Positions 25,105 through 34,800 of a stretch of DNA of 43,169 nucleotides are shown here, piece after piece. The DNA comes from Pirellulaceae bacterium. GTDB taxonomy: Bacteria > Planctomycetota > Planctomycetia > Pirellulales > Pirellulaceae. The stretch lies in the NCBI GenBank assembly GCA_024102795.1, contig JAGFJK010000368.1:1-43169 (forward strand). Reading direction: 5' to 3'. A model generated the notes under the pieces. It saw only the letters and a list, made by a program, of their open reading frames with translations. It did no database searches and was not told the origin of the DNA. The position numbers were made by a program, and so were the translations under genes. The stretch's first letter is position 1; each line of letters begins with the position of its first letter.

Positions 25105-27574
25105 TCTCGATCCCCGGCTCGGCGATCCGCTTGAGCATCTCGGCGCTTCGCGGGAAGCGGTTGGCCAGCACCAGGGCCCGCAGCTTCTGCATGCAGGCGT
25201 CCAGTCGCGGAGCGGTTCGGCGCAGGCGCGGCAAGACCACCTGCATCAACTGGTAGTCCAGGGCCGCATCCTGTTCCAGGTAATTCTGCGAACAGGCCAC
25301 GTAGTGCGCGATGCGCTGAAACTGGCGGGCTCGCAGGCCGAGCCGGGATTCCTGCAAGGCCTCGGAGACCTGCAACAGGAACTGGCGAATCCTGGGCGGC
25401 GGTTCGGTCGGCGCGGCCCAGCGCTGGAACAACTCCCAGGCCACCGGGCGGATGCCCGGGATCGGGTCGCTGAACTGAGCCGCCTGGAGACTGGCCAGAT
25501 CGGGCGGCGGCAGGCACACGACCTGCGTCCGGTCGAGCACCTTGGGGCTGAAAAAGTGCGTCGTCTCGTCGATATTCACCGTGCCCACGAAGCGGACGTT
25601 GTTGCCGATCGGCAGCTCGTGGAACGGGTGATACGGGTCCGACGGCTGGGCGAGCCCCGGCGCGACGAGCGACAGTTTGCGTTTGTCCTCGGTCAGTTCC
25701 AGCAGGCTGAGGAACTGGGCGAAGTAATGTTCCACGCGGGCCAGGTTCATTTCATCCAGGGCGATCAGATACACTCCGCCCAGGCCTCGCTGGCGGTCGA
25801 CGGCCGCCGCCACCAGCCGGTCGATGACGCCGGAGTTCGACGGTTCGAACCGCTGGACCAGCGGATTGTAGGCGCCCACGAAATCGCGGTCGTCCAGCCA
25901 GTCCGGGCGGACCGAGACGTGCAGGTAGCGGTCGGCCCAACCGAGCGACTCGGCGTACAACTGCGGCAGGCTGCTCTTGCCCGTTCCGCTGGCCCCGGCC
26001 AGCACCGTCAGTCCGCCGATCTTGACGCAGGTGTGAAAGTTCTTCAGATCCTGGATGTCAAACTGGAAACCGCGCTGCTGGACCACCCGGGCGAACTGCC
26101 GCAGAAACTCGTCCTCCAGCATCTCCGGCTCGTCGCCGGCCGGCCGCGCGTGCGTCAGGTAGGCGGGCAGGTTGAGCGTCGCCTCGCGCGAAGCCGAACC
26201 GCCGACGGCGGCCCAATCGCTCGAGCCAGCCAGATCGGGGGCGCTCGGCAAGGCGCCCGATTTGCGCAGCAGCATCCACTGGATCAGCACGTCGCCGGTC
26301 AGCTTGTCGGCCTCGGTTTCGAACCGCCGGATCAAGCTGTCGAGCCGTTGTTGAATCCCGGCCTCGACCCGGACAATCGCCTGCTCGCGCTCGGCGATCT
26401 CCTGTTCGCGCTGCTCCAGCCCCTCCAGGCGGGACGCCTGCCGGCGCTGGAAATCCTCGTCCTGTTGCCGGACCAGGAGTTCGAAGTCGCTCTTGCGCCG
26501 CCGCAGGTCCGACTCGACCGCCTGCAGTTGCCGGCGCTGGTCGGTGATCGCTGTCTCGACTTCACTCCGGCGCAGCCGGACCTCCTCCTGCACGCGACTT
26601 TCGGCCAGGGCATCGATATGGGATTCGACCAGTTGCCGGAACTCGCCATGCTGCGCCAGGACCACGGCCACTTCGCCGCCCAGGGCCAGCACCCGCTCGG
26701 CGTCGGCGGCCAGTCCCTGGAGCCGCAAGAGCTTGCGCCGCGTTTCCTCGTCGTCGTCGCCCGCCGCTTCGAGGGAACCCACTTCGTTGAAAAACGTCTT
26801 GACTTGCTGGCCTTGGCTGCGGGTAATCCCGTACCGCTTGAGCGCCCAGTTGATAATCTGGCTGTCGAGCGACGCGTCGAGCGTTTCGCCGGCCCGCCGC
26901 AGCTCGTCCAGCTTCCACCAGGCCTTGCGGGTCAGAAAAATGCGCTGGGTCACCGGCTCGTGGTGCGGATCATAACTGTTCAGCGAGACGGTGAACTCCG
27001 ACATTCTCACCGACTGGTCGAACAGTTCGGTGGCGACGCGAATGACTTCGGGCTTGCTTAACGACAGCGGTTGCAGTTCGATCTCCTGGCTGTCTTGATG
27101 CCAGGCCGCCTTCAGCGGTCCCAGCGCGGTCCGCCGACCGCGCAGAAATACGGTACTGACGGGCCGGCGGGAAAACGGCAGGCGCCTGCCCCGCGTCACG
27201 GCCAACAGGTCCGGATGGTCGGTGTCCAGCGGGATCACTTCGGCCAGGTCGGTGCTGTCGAGCTGAATCGCGCTCCGCAGAACCTGGTACTTGTCCGATT
27301 CGGGATCGACCAGATCGAATTTCGTGGCGTCCTCCAGGGTCGAAATCCAGATGGATCCCGGCACAACGTCTTCCTCGCGGATGTTATCGCGGAGCATCCA
27401 CCAGACGCGGCCGCGATTGGGAAACGCCGCAACGCTGGTATCCAGCGGATCGCCGTCCAGCGTCATCAACGGTTGCAGGATGCAGAAGCGATTGCCGCCG
27501 CTGCTGAAAGGCCGTTGATCGGCCACCAGCACCAGCGGCAGTTTATCGTTTATGGCTTGCTCGCCATCTATCAT
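25082..27574 (-). CDS. McrB-like AAA+ ATPase with internal coiled coil
   Basis: 830 residues from ATG 27574 (a TTG two codons earlier is possible; the ribosome site is weak). The N-terminal 250 residues are unrecognised and could be the target-sensing part. From about 310 to 440 lies a long charged coiled coil (VETAITDQRRQLQAVESDLR, EGLEQREQEIAEREQAIVR). The AAA+ core follows: Walker A GASGTGKSS at about 525-535, Walker B YLIALDEMNLARVEHYF and sensor GTVNIDETTHFFSPKVLDR. LDEMNLARVE is typical of the McrB branch, but the McrB GTPase signature MNTADRS is replaced by VNIDETT. The coiled coil next to a McrB core recalls coiled-coil nuclease tandem systems. It overlaps the nuclease gene and starts 19 bases after the transporter gene. 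Confidence 0.87.
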   Translation of the reverse strand: MIDGEQAINDKLPLVLVADQRPFSSGGNRFCILQPLMTLDGDPLDTSVAAFPNRGRVWWMLRDNIREEDVVPGSIWISTLEDATKFDLVDPESDKYQVLRSAIQLDSTDLAEVIPLDTDHPDLLAVTRGRRLPFSRRPVSTVFLRGRRTALGPLKAAWHQDSQEIELQPLSLSKPEVIRVATELFDQSVRMSEFTVSLNSYDPHHEPVTQRIFLTRKAWWKLDELRRAGETLDASLDSQIINWALKRYGITRSQGQQVKTFFNEVGSLEAAGDDDEETRRKLLRLQGLAADAERVLALGGEVAVVLAQHGEFRQLVESHIDALAESRVQEEVRLRRSEVETAITDQRRQLQAVESDLRRRKSDFELLVRQQDEDFQRRQASRLEGLEQREQEIAEREQAIVRVEAGIQQRLDSLIRRFETEADKLTGDVLIQWMLLRKSGALPSAPDLAGSSDWAAVGGSASREATLNLPAYLTHARPAGDEPEMLEDEFLRQFARVVQQRGFQFDIQDLKNFHTCVKIGGLTVLAGASGTGKSSLPQLYAESLGWADRYLHVSVRPDWLDDRDFVGAYNPLVQRFEPSNSGVIDRLVAAAVDRQRGLGGVYLIALDEMNLARVEHYFAQFLSLLELTEDKRKLSLVAPGLAQPSDPYHPFHELPIGNNVRFVGTVNIDETTHFFSPKVLDRTQVVCLPPPDLASLQAAQFSDPIPGIRPVAWELFQRWAAPTEPPPRIRQFLLQVSEALQESRLGLRARQFQRIAHYVACSQNYLEQDAALDYQLMQVVLPRLRRTAPRLDACMQKLRALVLANRFPRSAEMLKRIAEPGIENDFFQLL

Positions 27575-27593
27575 TTGCAAGGCCTATGCGTGG

Positions 27594-28646
27594 CTAGTTC
27601 AGGGTCCATCGAGGTCCATCGACGGCAAGTTCCCGGTCCACGAGCGGTTGGACCAGGCCACGCCACCGGGCAACTTGCGGGGAGGGAGGATCTGGCGGAC
27701 GCTGAACCACACGCCCGCCGCCAGCGGCGTGGGATTGCGATGTTTCGGGTTTCGCCTGGCGCTTCAGTATCGAGGACGGGCCGCGGCTGGTCAACGAGAG
27801 CAGCACCGAGATGGCAATCAGGACGGCGCCCAGCAGCCGCATGGCCATCACGCGCTGGCTGGGCCGGTGGTGCGCCGCGGGCAGAAGGCACAGCAGCAGC
27901 CAGGTCAGGCCGACGCCCCACAGCCCCCGCAGCGAATAGACGATGTTCACTCGGCTGGCGTCGCCGAACTGAGCCAGCGTGAACGTCATGCCAATGGCCT
28001 GGACCGACATCAGCACGGCGCCGGCGACCAGCGGGATCAGGATGCCTGGCGGAGCCAACCGGCGGGGCGCGTCGGCCAGCGGCAGGAAGGCCAGCGAAAA
28101 CAGCGCCGCGCTGGCGAACGCCAGCGGCAGGAAATAGCCCGCGCCCCAGGCCGGCGCCCAGCGTTGGATCAGCAGGTCGAGCGCGGTCATCGAGACCGAT
28201 CCGAGCAGGGCGAACCCGACCGAGATGACCACCCGCGAACGATTGACCGTGGCGTCGTTCCACTGCACGCAGACGATCCCCGCCAGCGCGATGCAGGCCG
28301 CGATCCAGATCCGCGGCGGCGGCAGTTCGGACACAATCAGCAGCGAGGCGGCGGGGACCAGCAGCACTTTGACGCCCTGCACCGGGGCGGCGATCGAGAC
28401 GTCCCCCAGCTTCACCGCCAGGAACGTGAAGAACTGGCCCGCCATGAACAGGGCCCCGATCACGGCCGGCTGCCACCAAAGGGAAAGCGGCTGCATGGTC
28501 CCGCCCAGCAGGGTGAGCAGCGAGAAAATGCCCGCCGACGTCCAACTGAGCAGGATCATGGCGGTCCACGGCGACACGCCTCGGTCCTGGGCCCGCTTCA
28601 GCAGCAGCAGGCCGAAGATCACCAGCACGCTCGAACCCAGTGGCAT
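27594..28646 (-). CDS. DMT superfamily (EamA-like) transporter
   Basis: 350 residues from ATG 28646. About ten hydrophobic helices run from VLVIFGLLLLKRAQDRG to RLLGAVLIAISVLLSLTS, with the two-fold repeat expected of EamA-type permeases, so the product is an inner-membrane exporter or permease of small metabolites; the substrate cannot be read. The frame continues upstream as TIHLL, and a GAGG box lies about 10 bases before an ATT at 28658, so an ATT start is possible. The last 58 residues after the final helix are unusual, rich in Pro and Arg (RVVQRPPDPPSPQVARWRG). The gene ends 19 bases before the McrB-like gene, so the three minus-strand genes may form one transcript. Confidence 0.8.
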   Translation of the reverse strand: MPLGSSVLVIFGLLLLKRAQDRGVSPWTAMILLSWTSAGIFSLLTLLGGTMQPLSLWWQPAVIGALFMAGQFFTFLAVKLGDVSIAAPVQGVKVLLVPAASLLIVSELPPPRIWIAACIALAGIVCVQWNDATVNRSRVVISVGFALLGSVSMTALDLLIQRWAPAWGAGYFLPLAFASAALFSLAFLPLADAPRRLAPPGILIPLVAGAVLMSVQAIGMTFTLAQFGDASRVNIVYSLRGLWGVGLTWLLLCLLPAAHHRPSQRVMAMRLLGAVLIAISVLLSLTSRGPSSILKRQAKPETSQSHAAGGGRVVQRPPDPPSPQVARWRGLVQPLVDRELAVDGPRWTLN

Positions 28647-28680
28647 CAGCAGGTGAATGGTGGGCCCCCTCTCCGCGGCT

Positions 28681-30354
28681 TCACCGGCGTTTCTGCCGCA
28701 TGCGTTGCCGGTAGTATTTCAAGCCGGGAAAGAAAAAACAGGCTGCCGAAACCACTCCGAAAATCAGGTGCGCGACCGCGGGGAAGAACGCCATCAGCCC
28801 GGCCGTGCCGAACAGGATCGCCGACTGCACGTAGAACGCGCCCGACAGGATCCCCGCCTTGACCAGGAACATCATCCCGCTGATCAGCGCCACCACCGGC
28901 GACAGCCGCAGCACGGGTTCACCCAGCCAGGCCTCCAGCGGAAACAGCAGCCCGATGCCGATCATGCTGGCGGCCCAGGCGTGGGCGATCTGGCGTTCGA
29001 CGAAGGTGACCGGTCCCATCCGGCTGCGCAAGGCCCAGAACACGGCGGCCCAGGCGCCCAGACCGGCGGTCCACAAGGCGGCGTAGTGCAGGCGGTTCGT
29101 GTCGCCCAGCCACTGCAGCGTGTTGGTCAGCAGGCAGGCGATCAACAGGGCCAGGCTGTGCCACATCCAGAGCAGCCCCCAGTTCTCGAGCACGGGGGCA
29201 TGATGCGTTTCGCGAAACCAGCGAGCGACAATCTGGCCCAGCCGCCCGCTACGGGCACTGATCGGTTCGTCGTTCAAATAGGCTTCCAGATCGTCGGCCA
29301 AAGCGGCGGCCGAACCGTAGCGCAAATCGGCCGGCTTCTGCAGGCAGCGGATGGCGATCATCTCCAGGTCGCGATCGGCCAGCGGATTCAGGACCCGCGG
29401 CGGAATCGGATCCTGCTCCAGCAGTTTCAGCAGCGTGTCGACGGGCGTGGCCGCCTGGAACGGCGGCTGGGCGGTCAGCATGTGGTAGAGGATCGAGCCC
29501 AGGCTGTAGACGTCGCTGGCCGGACCGACTTCGCCCCGCGCGCCGGCGGCCTGTTCCGGCGCCATGTAGGCGGGCGTCCCCAGCACGGCGCCCGTCCGGG
29601 TCAGGCTGGCGGGGTCGGTGATCTGCTTGGCCAGACCGAAGTCCATCACGTGCGGTTGCTGCTGATCGTCGATCACGATGTTCGACGGCTTCAGGTCGCG
29701 GTGCAGCACGCCGTGCTGGTGGGCGAAATGGATCGCCCGGCTGACCGCGGCCAGCAGGCGAGCTGCCTCGCGGGGCGGCAGCGGCCCGTCGGCCAGGCGT
29801 TGGGCCAGCGTCTGGCCCGGCACATACTTCATGCAGAAATAGGCTCGCCCGTCCTGCTGCCCCACTTCGTACACGGGTACGATGTTGGGATGATTCAGCC
29901 GAGCGGCCGCCTCGGCTTCCGCCCGAAACCGCTCCAGGTCGGTACTGGATGCCAGTTGGCCGCGCAGGATCATCTTCACCGCCACGGTCCGGTTCAGGCT
30001 GATCTGCCGCGCCTCGTAGACGATCCCCATCCCGCCCCGGCCCAGTTCGCGCCGCAGTTCGTAGTCGCCGAAACGGCAGGGCAGCGGCAGCGTGACGGCT
30101 GAATCGCGGTTGGGCGCCAGCGTTTCTTCGGACGCATGGCTGCCGGCCAGGTTGGCCACCATCACGGCGCCCCAGAGCTGCCGCAGCTCGTCCGCCAGGT
30201 CCGGGTGCTCGCGACAGACCTGTTCCAGGTCCACGGTTTCGCGGCGCTGAGCGCGATCGGTCAAGTCGGCCAGCAGCACGGCCAGCCGCTCGTCGCGCTC
30301 CGATTCCTGCGGATCGGGATTGCAGTCAAAGGCGGCGTTGGGAGCGGGACACAT
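28681..30354 (-). CDS. Serine/threonine protein kinase with multi-helix membrane C-terminus
   Basis: 557 residues from ATG 30354; no Shine-Dalgarno is visible because the upstream 36 bases are a repeat. The N-terminal 90 residues are helical (REHPDLADELRQLWGAV, a motif common before planctomycete kinases). Kinase core: LGRGGMGIVYEA, K127 in VAVKM, HRD220LKPSN, D238FGLAK, GTPAYMAPEQ, all intact, so it should be active. After about residue 385, six or so hydrophobic segments form a membrane domain with no recognisable sensor. It lies directly downstream of a sigma factor gene, an arrangement known for planctomycete ECF sigma factors regulated by partner kinases. Confidence 0.93.
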   Translation of the reverse strand: MCPAPNAAFDCNPDPQESERDERLAVLLADLTDRAQRRETVDLEQVCREHPDLADELRQLWGAVMVANLAGSHASEETLAPNRDSAVTLPLPCRFGDYELRRELGRGGMGIVYEARQISLNRTVAVKMILRGQLASSTDLERFRAEAEAAARLNHPNIVPVYEVGQQDGRAYFCMKYVPGQTLAQRLADGPLPPREAARLLAAVSRAIHFAHQHGVLHRDLKPSNIVIDDQQQPHVMDFGLAKQITDPASLTRTGAVLGTPAYMAPEQAAGARGEVGPASDVYSLGSILYHMLTAQPPFQAATPVDTLLKLLEQDPIPPRVLNPLADRDLEMIAIRCLQKPADLRYGSAAALADDLEAYLNDEPISARSGRLGQIVARWFRETHHAPVLENWGLLWMWHSLALLIACLLTNTLQWLGDTNRLHYAALWTAGLGAWAAVFWALRSRMGPVTFVERQIAHAWAASMIGIGLLFPLEAWLGEPVLRLSPVVALISGMMFLVKAGILSGAFYVQSAILFGTAGLMAFFPAVAHLIFGVVSAACFFFPGLKYYRQRMRQKRR

Positions 30355-30390
30355 GCGGCAACGACTTACGTTCCAAGTGGCGCTGTAGGA
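30355..30390 (-). repeat. Truncated copy of the 118-bp element's end between sigma factor and kinase genes
   Basis: CAACGACTTACGTTCCAAGT continuing GGCGCTGT corresponds to CAACGACTTGCGTTCAAAGT plus GGCGCTGT at 8359-8385, with two differences in 28 bases. It fills almost exactly the 36-base gap between the sigma factor stop and the kinase ATG and replaces any normal ribosome binding site. Confidence 0.75.
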
Positions 30391-31026
30391 TTAAGCGTCG
30401 TCTTCGCCAGCGGGCCCCAGCAACAGGGCCCGCAGTCGCCGGACCGCTCGCAGGTATCGCATACTGGCCGCCGGTTCGGTCAGGTTCAGAGCCTGGGCCA
30501 CTTCCTGGTTCGACAACTGCTCGTAGTGCCGCATCACGATCACTTCGCAGTCGGTCTCCTCCAACTGGCCGATCGCCTGCTCCACACGGCGAGCCAACTC
30601 CTGCTGCGTGGCCGCGGCGGCCGGCGTCAACTCGCGATCGCACAACTGCACGATCAGGTCCAGGGTGGAACGATCGACTCCGCCGGGGGCCGCAAACTGC
30701 TGCTCCCGATCCACGCTCCGCTTGGCCGAACCCCGATGGCGGCGGTGCGCGTCGATGATCCGGTCCTTGGCGATCTGCCGCAGCCAGAGATGGAATGCCA
30801 GGGTAGGATTCCGCAAGTATTCCTGCAGTCGCCGGTTCGCCTCGACCAGCACTTCCTGCACAATGTCGCTGACGTCCACTCGCCGCTGCACCTTCTGGTC
30901 CAGTCGCATGCGGACCATCCGGCGCAGCGACTCGCGGTGCCGGTCGAGCAACTGGTTGACCGCCTCGCCGTCCCCCTCGCGGACGTTCAGCAGCAACTGT
31001 TCGGTCTTGTCGGATTGCGGCCACAT
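30391..31026 (-). CDS. ECF-type sigma factor linked to the kinase gene
   Basis: 211 residues from ATG 31026. Region 2 is clear: DVSDIVQEVLVEANRRL then AFHLWLRQIAKDRIIDAHRRH. Region 4 follows a linker of about 45 residues: IGQLEETDCEVIVMRHYEQLSNQEVAQALNLTEPAASMRYLRAVRRLR (spread over about residues 150-197). The pattern, including the RMRLDQKVQRRVDVSDIVQEV opening, is that of sigma factors encoded beside serine/threonine kinases in planctomycetes. There is no anti-sigma gene next to it, so phosphorylation by the downstream kinase is the likely control. It is divergent from a second sigma factor gene, 144 bases away. Confidence 0.92.
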   Translation of the reverse strand: MWPQSDKTEQLLLNVREGDGEAVNQLLDRHRESLRRMVRMRLDQKVQRRVDVSDIVQEVLVEANRRLQEYLRNPTLAFHLWLRQIAKDRIIDAHRRHRGSAKRSVDREQQFAAPGGVDRSTLDLIVQLCDRELTPAAAATQQELARRVEQAIGQLEETDCEVIVMRHYEQLSNQEVAQALNLTEPAASMRYLRAVRRLRALLLGPAGEDDA

Positions 31027-31170
31027 GTCTCAATTATCACGTATGCGGTTGGCCGGCCGCAAGGTCGGCGGCCGCCGCGGGACGGGCGCTGCCGCCCGCA
31101 GGCCGCGGCAAGAATTTTTTTTTCCCGCTGGAATCCGCCCCGGCCGCTCACTCGTCTTAGCTGACAGACC

Positions 31171-31725
31171 ATGAACGCCTCACACCTTGTCCGCCGACTT
31201 GCCGATGGCGATTTGTCTTCTCCAGGCTCCCAACTGGAGGGGGCGTTTGCGCGCTATCAGGGCGAGCTGCTGGGCACGCTGTATTTTCTGGTGGGCAACC
31301 GGGAAGACGCCCGGGATGCCTTGCAGGAGGCGTTCCTGAAGTGCTGGCGGAATCGGCATAAGCTGCCGGAGCTCGACAACCTGAAAGCGTGGATCTTTCG
31401 CGTCGCGTTGAACACGGGTCGCGACATGCGGCAGGCCGGCTGGCGCCGCCGCCGCGAGCCTTGGAAGGGCGAAACCATGATCGACAGTGTCCATTCGCAA
31501 CCGGCGGCTCAGGCCGAACAGCGCGAGCAGCTCGGACGCCTGCGGGACGCCGTCCGGCAGTTGCGGCCCGAAGAACAGGAAGTGTTCCTGCTGCGGCAGA
31601 ATGGCCAACTGACCTACGACGAAATCGCGCAAGCGATCGGCATCCCGCTGGGCACCGTCAAGACCCGCATGCGGCTGGCCCTCTCCCGCCTGCGGCTCGT
31701 CCTGAACGACCTAACCACCGACTGA
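31171..31725 (+). CDS. ECF sigma factor (RpoE-like)
   Basis: 184 residues from ATG 31171. Region 2: FARYQGELLGTLYFLVGNREDARDALQEAFLKCWRNRHKL followed by LKAWIFRVALNTGRD (residues about 29-88). Region 4: LRPEEQEVFLLRQNGQLTYDEIAQAIGIPLGTVKTRMRLALSRLR (about 132-176). It is shorter and differs in type from the divergent sigma factor. The following gene, 79 bases downstream on the same strand, encodes a membrane alpha-2-macroglobulin with a short cytoplasmic N-terminus, which is where an anti-sigma gene would normally be found. The gap contains a period-7 repeat starting on this gene's stop codon. Confidence 0.94.
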   Translation: MNASHLVRRLADGDLSSPGSQLEGAFARYQGELLGTLYFLVGNREDARDALQEAFLKCWRNRHKLPELDNLKAWIFRVALNTGRDMRQAGWRRRREPWKGETMIDSVHSQPAAQAEQREQLGRLRDAVRQLRPEEQEVFLLRQNGQLTYDEIAQAIGIPLGTVKTRMRLALSRLRLVLNDLTTD

Positions 31726-31757
31726 CAACTGACAACTGATACCTGACAACTGACCCC
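31723..31757 (+). repeat. Period-7 tandem repeat TGACAAC starting on a stop codon
   Basis: Units TGACAAC (31723), TGACAAC (31730), TGATACC (31737), TGACAAC (31744) and TGACCCC (31751). The first TGA is the stop of the sigma factor gene, and every unit restarts with TGA, shifting frame by one each time, so all three frames are closed within 21 bases. It is the counterpart of the TAGTCAT repeat at 8238. Confidence 0.85.
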
Positions 31758-31804
31758 TCACCACTCCCCCGCGCCTCCCGCGGCTCATTGCACGAGATAA
31801 AACC

Positions 31805-34800
31805 ATGGACCGTTCCGCCCAAGAACAACAGTTGTGGGAATATGTCTACGACTTGCTTCCCGATACCGAAGCCCAGGAATTGGTTCGCCGCATCGGGTCG
31901 GATCCCGACCTGGCGCGGGCCTACGCCGAGGTGAAGCTGCAGAGCGAGCTGCTGGCCGAGGCCGCGCGGCTGGAGGAGCCGCCGGTCGAGTTGGCTCGTC
32001 ACGTCCGGCTGCAAGGCGAACGGGCTGGCGGCTTGTTCGATCGCGCGGCGCTGCTCTTGAACGGCCTGGTGGTGGTGGCAGCCACGCTGTTGATCGGACT
32101 GGTGGTCTATCCCCTGGTGAAGCCCGACTCGCCCTTGCGCGGCTCGGCCGTGGCCCAGGCCGAACGCCGTCTGCTGGCGGATCACGCCAGCACGCTGGTG
32201 GTCGGTCCCGCTCGGCTGCAGTCCGGCGTGCCGCAGCAGTTCAACGTCACCACCCGCTCGCTGGACGGCGGCCCGGCCTCGCAGCCGCTGCTCTGGCGAC
32301 TGGTCGACCAGCAAGGGCAAACGCGACTGGAAAGCCAGTTGCGGACCGACGACCAGGGACGGGGCACCATCACGCTGGATCCGGTCTTTGTGTCGTCCGA
32401 ACTGCGGCTGGAGGTCGAAACCGGCGAGGCCGGGCGAGGCAAGCTGGTCCACAAGCTGGAAACGGAACGGGCGCGGTACACCACCTGGCTGTCGTTGGAC
32501 AAGCCGCTGTATCGTCCCGGCGAATCGGTGTACTTCCGTTCGCTGACCCTGGGCCGGTTTTCGCTGGCCGACCGCAACGATCTGCTGGTGGAGTACGAAC
32601 TGCTGGATCCCAGCCAGGCGCCGCTGGCTGGCAGCCAGAGCCGCGGGTTAACTCAAGGCGGCGTCGGCAACGGCCAGTTGCCGCTGCCTCCCGGTCTGCC
32701 GGGTGGACGCTACACGCTGGTTGCCCGCAGTCCGACCGGCCTGTTCGATGAAGTGCGGCGCGAATTCTTCGTCCGCGACTATCGTGCTCCGCGACTGAAG
32801 AAGCAACTGGAATTCACCCGCGACAGCTATTCGCAGGGGGACCAGGTGCAAGCCGATCTGCTGGTCGAACGGGCCGAGGGAGGGCCGCTGGGAGCGACCC
32901 GGCTGCAAGTGCTGGTGATTGTCGATGGGCAACCGGTCGCCCTGCCCGAGGAAACCTGGGAGACCGACGCCACCGGAGCCTGCCGCATCCACTTCACGCT
33001 GCCCGGCGCGATGCAGCAAGGCGCCGGCGTGCTGTCGGTGGCCGTCGACGACGGCGGCACCGTGGAAACCATCGCCAAGACGATCCCGATCAACCTGGGC
33101 AAGGTGGTCGTGGATTTCTATCCCGAGGGCGGCTTCCTGGTGCCCGGCGTCCCGCAGCGAGTGTACTTCCACGCTCGTGATCCGCTGGGCGAGCCGGTGG
33201 ATGTCGAGGGCAGCGTGGTGGCCGCCGACGGAACCGAAGTCGCCGAATTGGCCACGACACACGAAGGGCGTGGGAAATTCGAATTCACGCCCACTGCCGG
33301 CGCGGCGTACCGCTTGCGAATCGAACGGCCGGTGGGCGTCGACGAACCGGTGGAATTGCCCGTGGCGGGCGACGACGCGTGGCTCGCGCTGCGGACCGCT
33401 GCCGGCGTGTTGGAGCCCGACGAGCCGCTGCGCGTGGAACTGGTCTCGCGGCGGGCCGAGGCAGCGCTGGTCGTGGCCGCCGTCTGCCGGGAAGTCACCG
33501 TCGGCCAGGCGCCGGTGAGGTTCGATGCGAAGAGCGGGGAAGACGAGTCCAAGTCCCGTCCGACGTTGGTGGACGGATCCAAGACTCGTCCTGCGGACGA
33601 GGTGGTTCGGCGGAGCGTGGAATTGCCGCTGGCGGACGAGGTCGGCGGAGTGATTCGCGTGACGGTCTACGACTACGGCCAGCAGCCGCCTCGCCCGCTG
33701 GCCGAACGGCTGGTGTTTCGCCGCTCGGCCAGGCAACTGAACGTCGAGCTGGCGGAAGACGCGCGGGAGTACGCGCCTGGTCAGCCGGTGAAGCTGACGG
33801 TGCAGGTTCGCGACGAGCGAGGGGAGGGCGTCGCGGCCGCGCTGGGGCTGGCTGTCAGCGACCAGTCCGTCGTGCGGTTGGCGGACGAGAAGCTGCCCGG
33901 CCTGCTGACCCAGGTGCGGCTGATGGCCGATCTGCAGAACGCCGAGAAGCTGGAGGACGCCAACTTCTTTCTGAGCGACGATCCGCTGGCGCCCGAAGCA
34001 CTGGACCTGTTGTTGGCCACTCAGGGCTGGCGGACCTTTGTCGATGCTCCCGCGCCGGCGCCAGGCATGATGCCGGGTACGGAGCCAGGCGCGGAACTGG
34101 ACGGCCTGGCGGCGGCGGGCCAGGAATCGGCCACAGCCGAGGCGCCCGTGCTGTTCAGCAACGAGCAACTCGTGCGCGCCGCGCTGCGCGACGCGGTGCA
34201 GAAATTCCAGCTCGGCCGGCAAGCCGAACTGAGCCAGCTTGGACTGTGGATTGTGGCGCTGGGACTGGGTGTGCTCACGCTGCTGGCCGTGCTGGGGCTG
34301 CTGCGGATGAGCGTCCGGCGGCACGTGTGGCTGCCGGCCGTGCTGGTCAGCGGAGCGTGCCTGCTGGTGGGCCTGAGCTGGATGTCGGCACGCGTGACCA
34401 GCCGGGGACAATTGGTGATGGGACCCGTGCTGCCCGCCGCCACCGCTCGGCTTGTGGCCCTGGTGGATTCGTCCGAGTCGCTGGAAAGCGCGGAGTATCC
34501 GTCGGTCTGGGGATTGAATCTCCCGGCCACCGCCAGCGCGCAGTCGGGACCGGAGCAGAACGGACGGCTGTTGGGGCTCGAAGCAGCGACGGGGATGCTG
34601 CCGAATCTGGCCTTGAGCCAACTCGACATGTCACTAAACGGCAACCTGCCGCCGCATTTCGAAGGCTTTTTCCCGCCGGGCATGGGTCCTGGAATGCCAG
34701 GCATGGCGGGTATGCCAGGCATGGACGGCGGCATGATGGGCGCGGGCGGTGCGATGGGCATGGGCGGCCCCGGCGGCTGGCTAGAAGCCCGAGGGTATCG

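Noticed and set aside
24929..27061. 710-codon open frame on the plus strand opposite the McrBC-like pair
   Set aside because: It spans the boundary of two real genes on the other strand and shows no motif or ribosome site.
28657..30102. 481-codon open frame opposite the kinase gene
   Set aside because: The kinase strand carries all catalytic motifs, and the opposite frame has none.
31109..31128. T-rich run after a GC-rich stretch upstream of the second sigma factor gene, considered as a terminator
   Set aside because: No convincing stem precedes it, and it lies in a divergent promoter region where no transcript should end.
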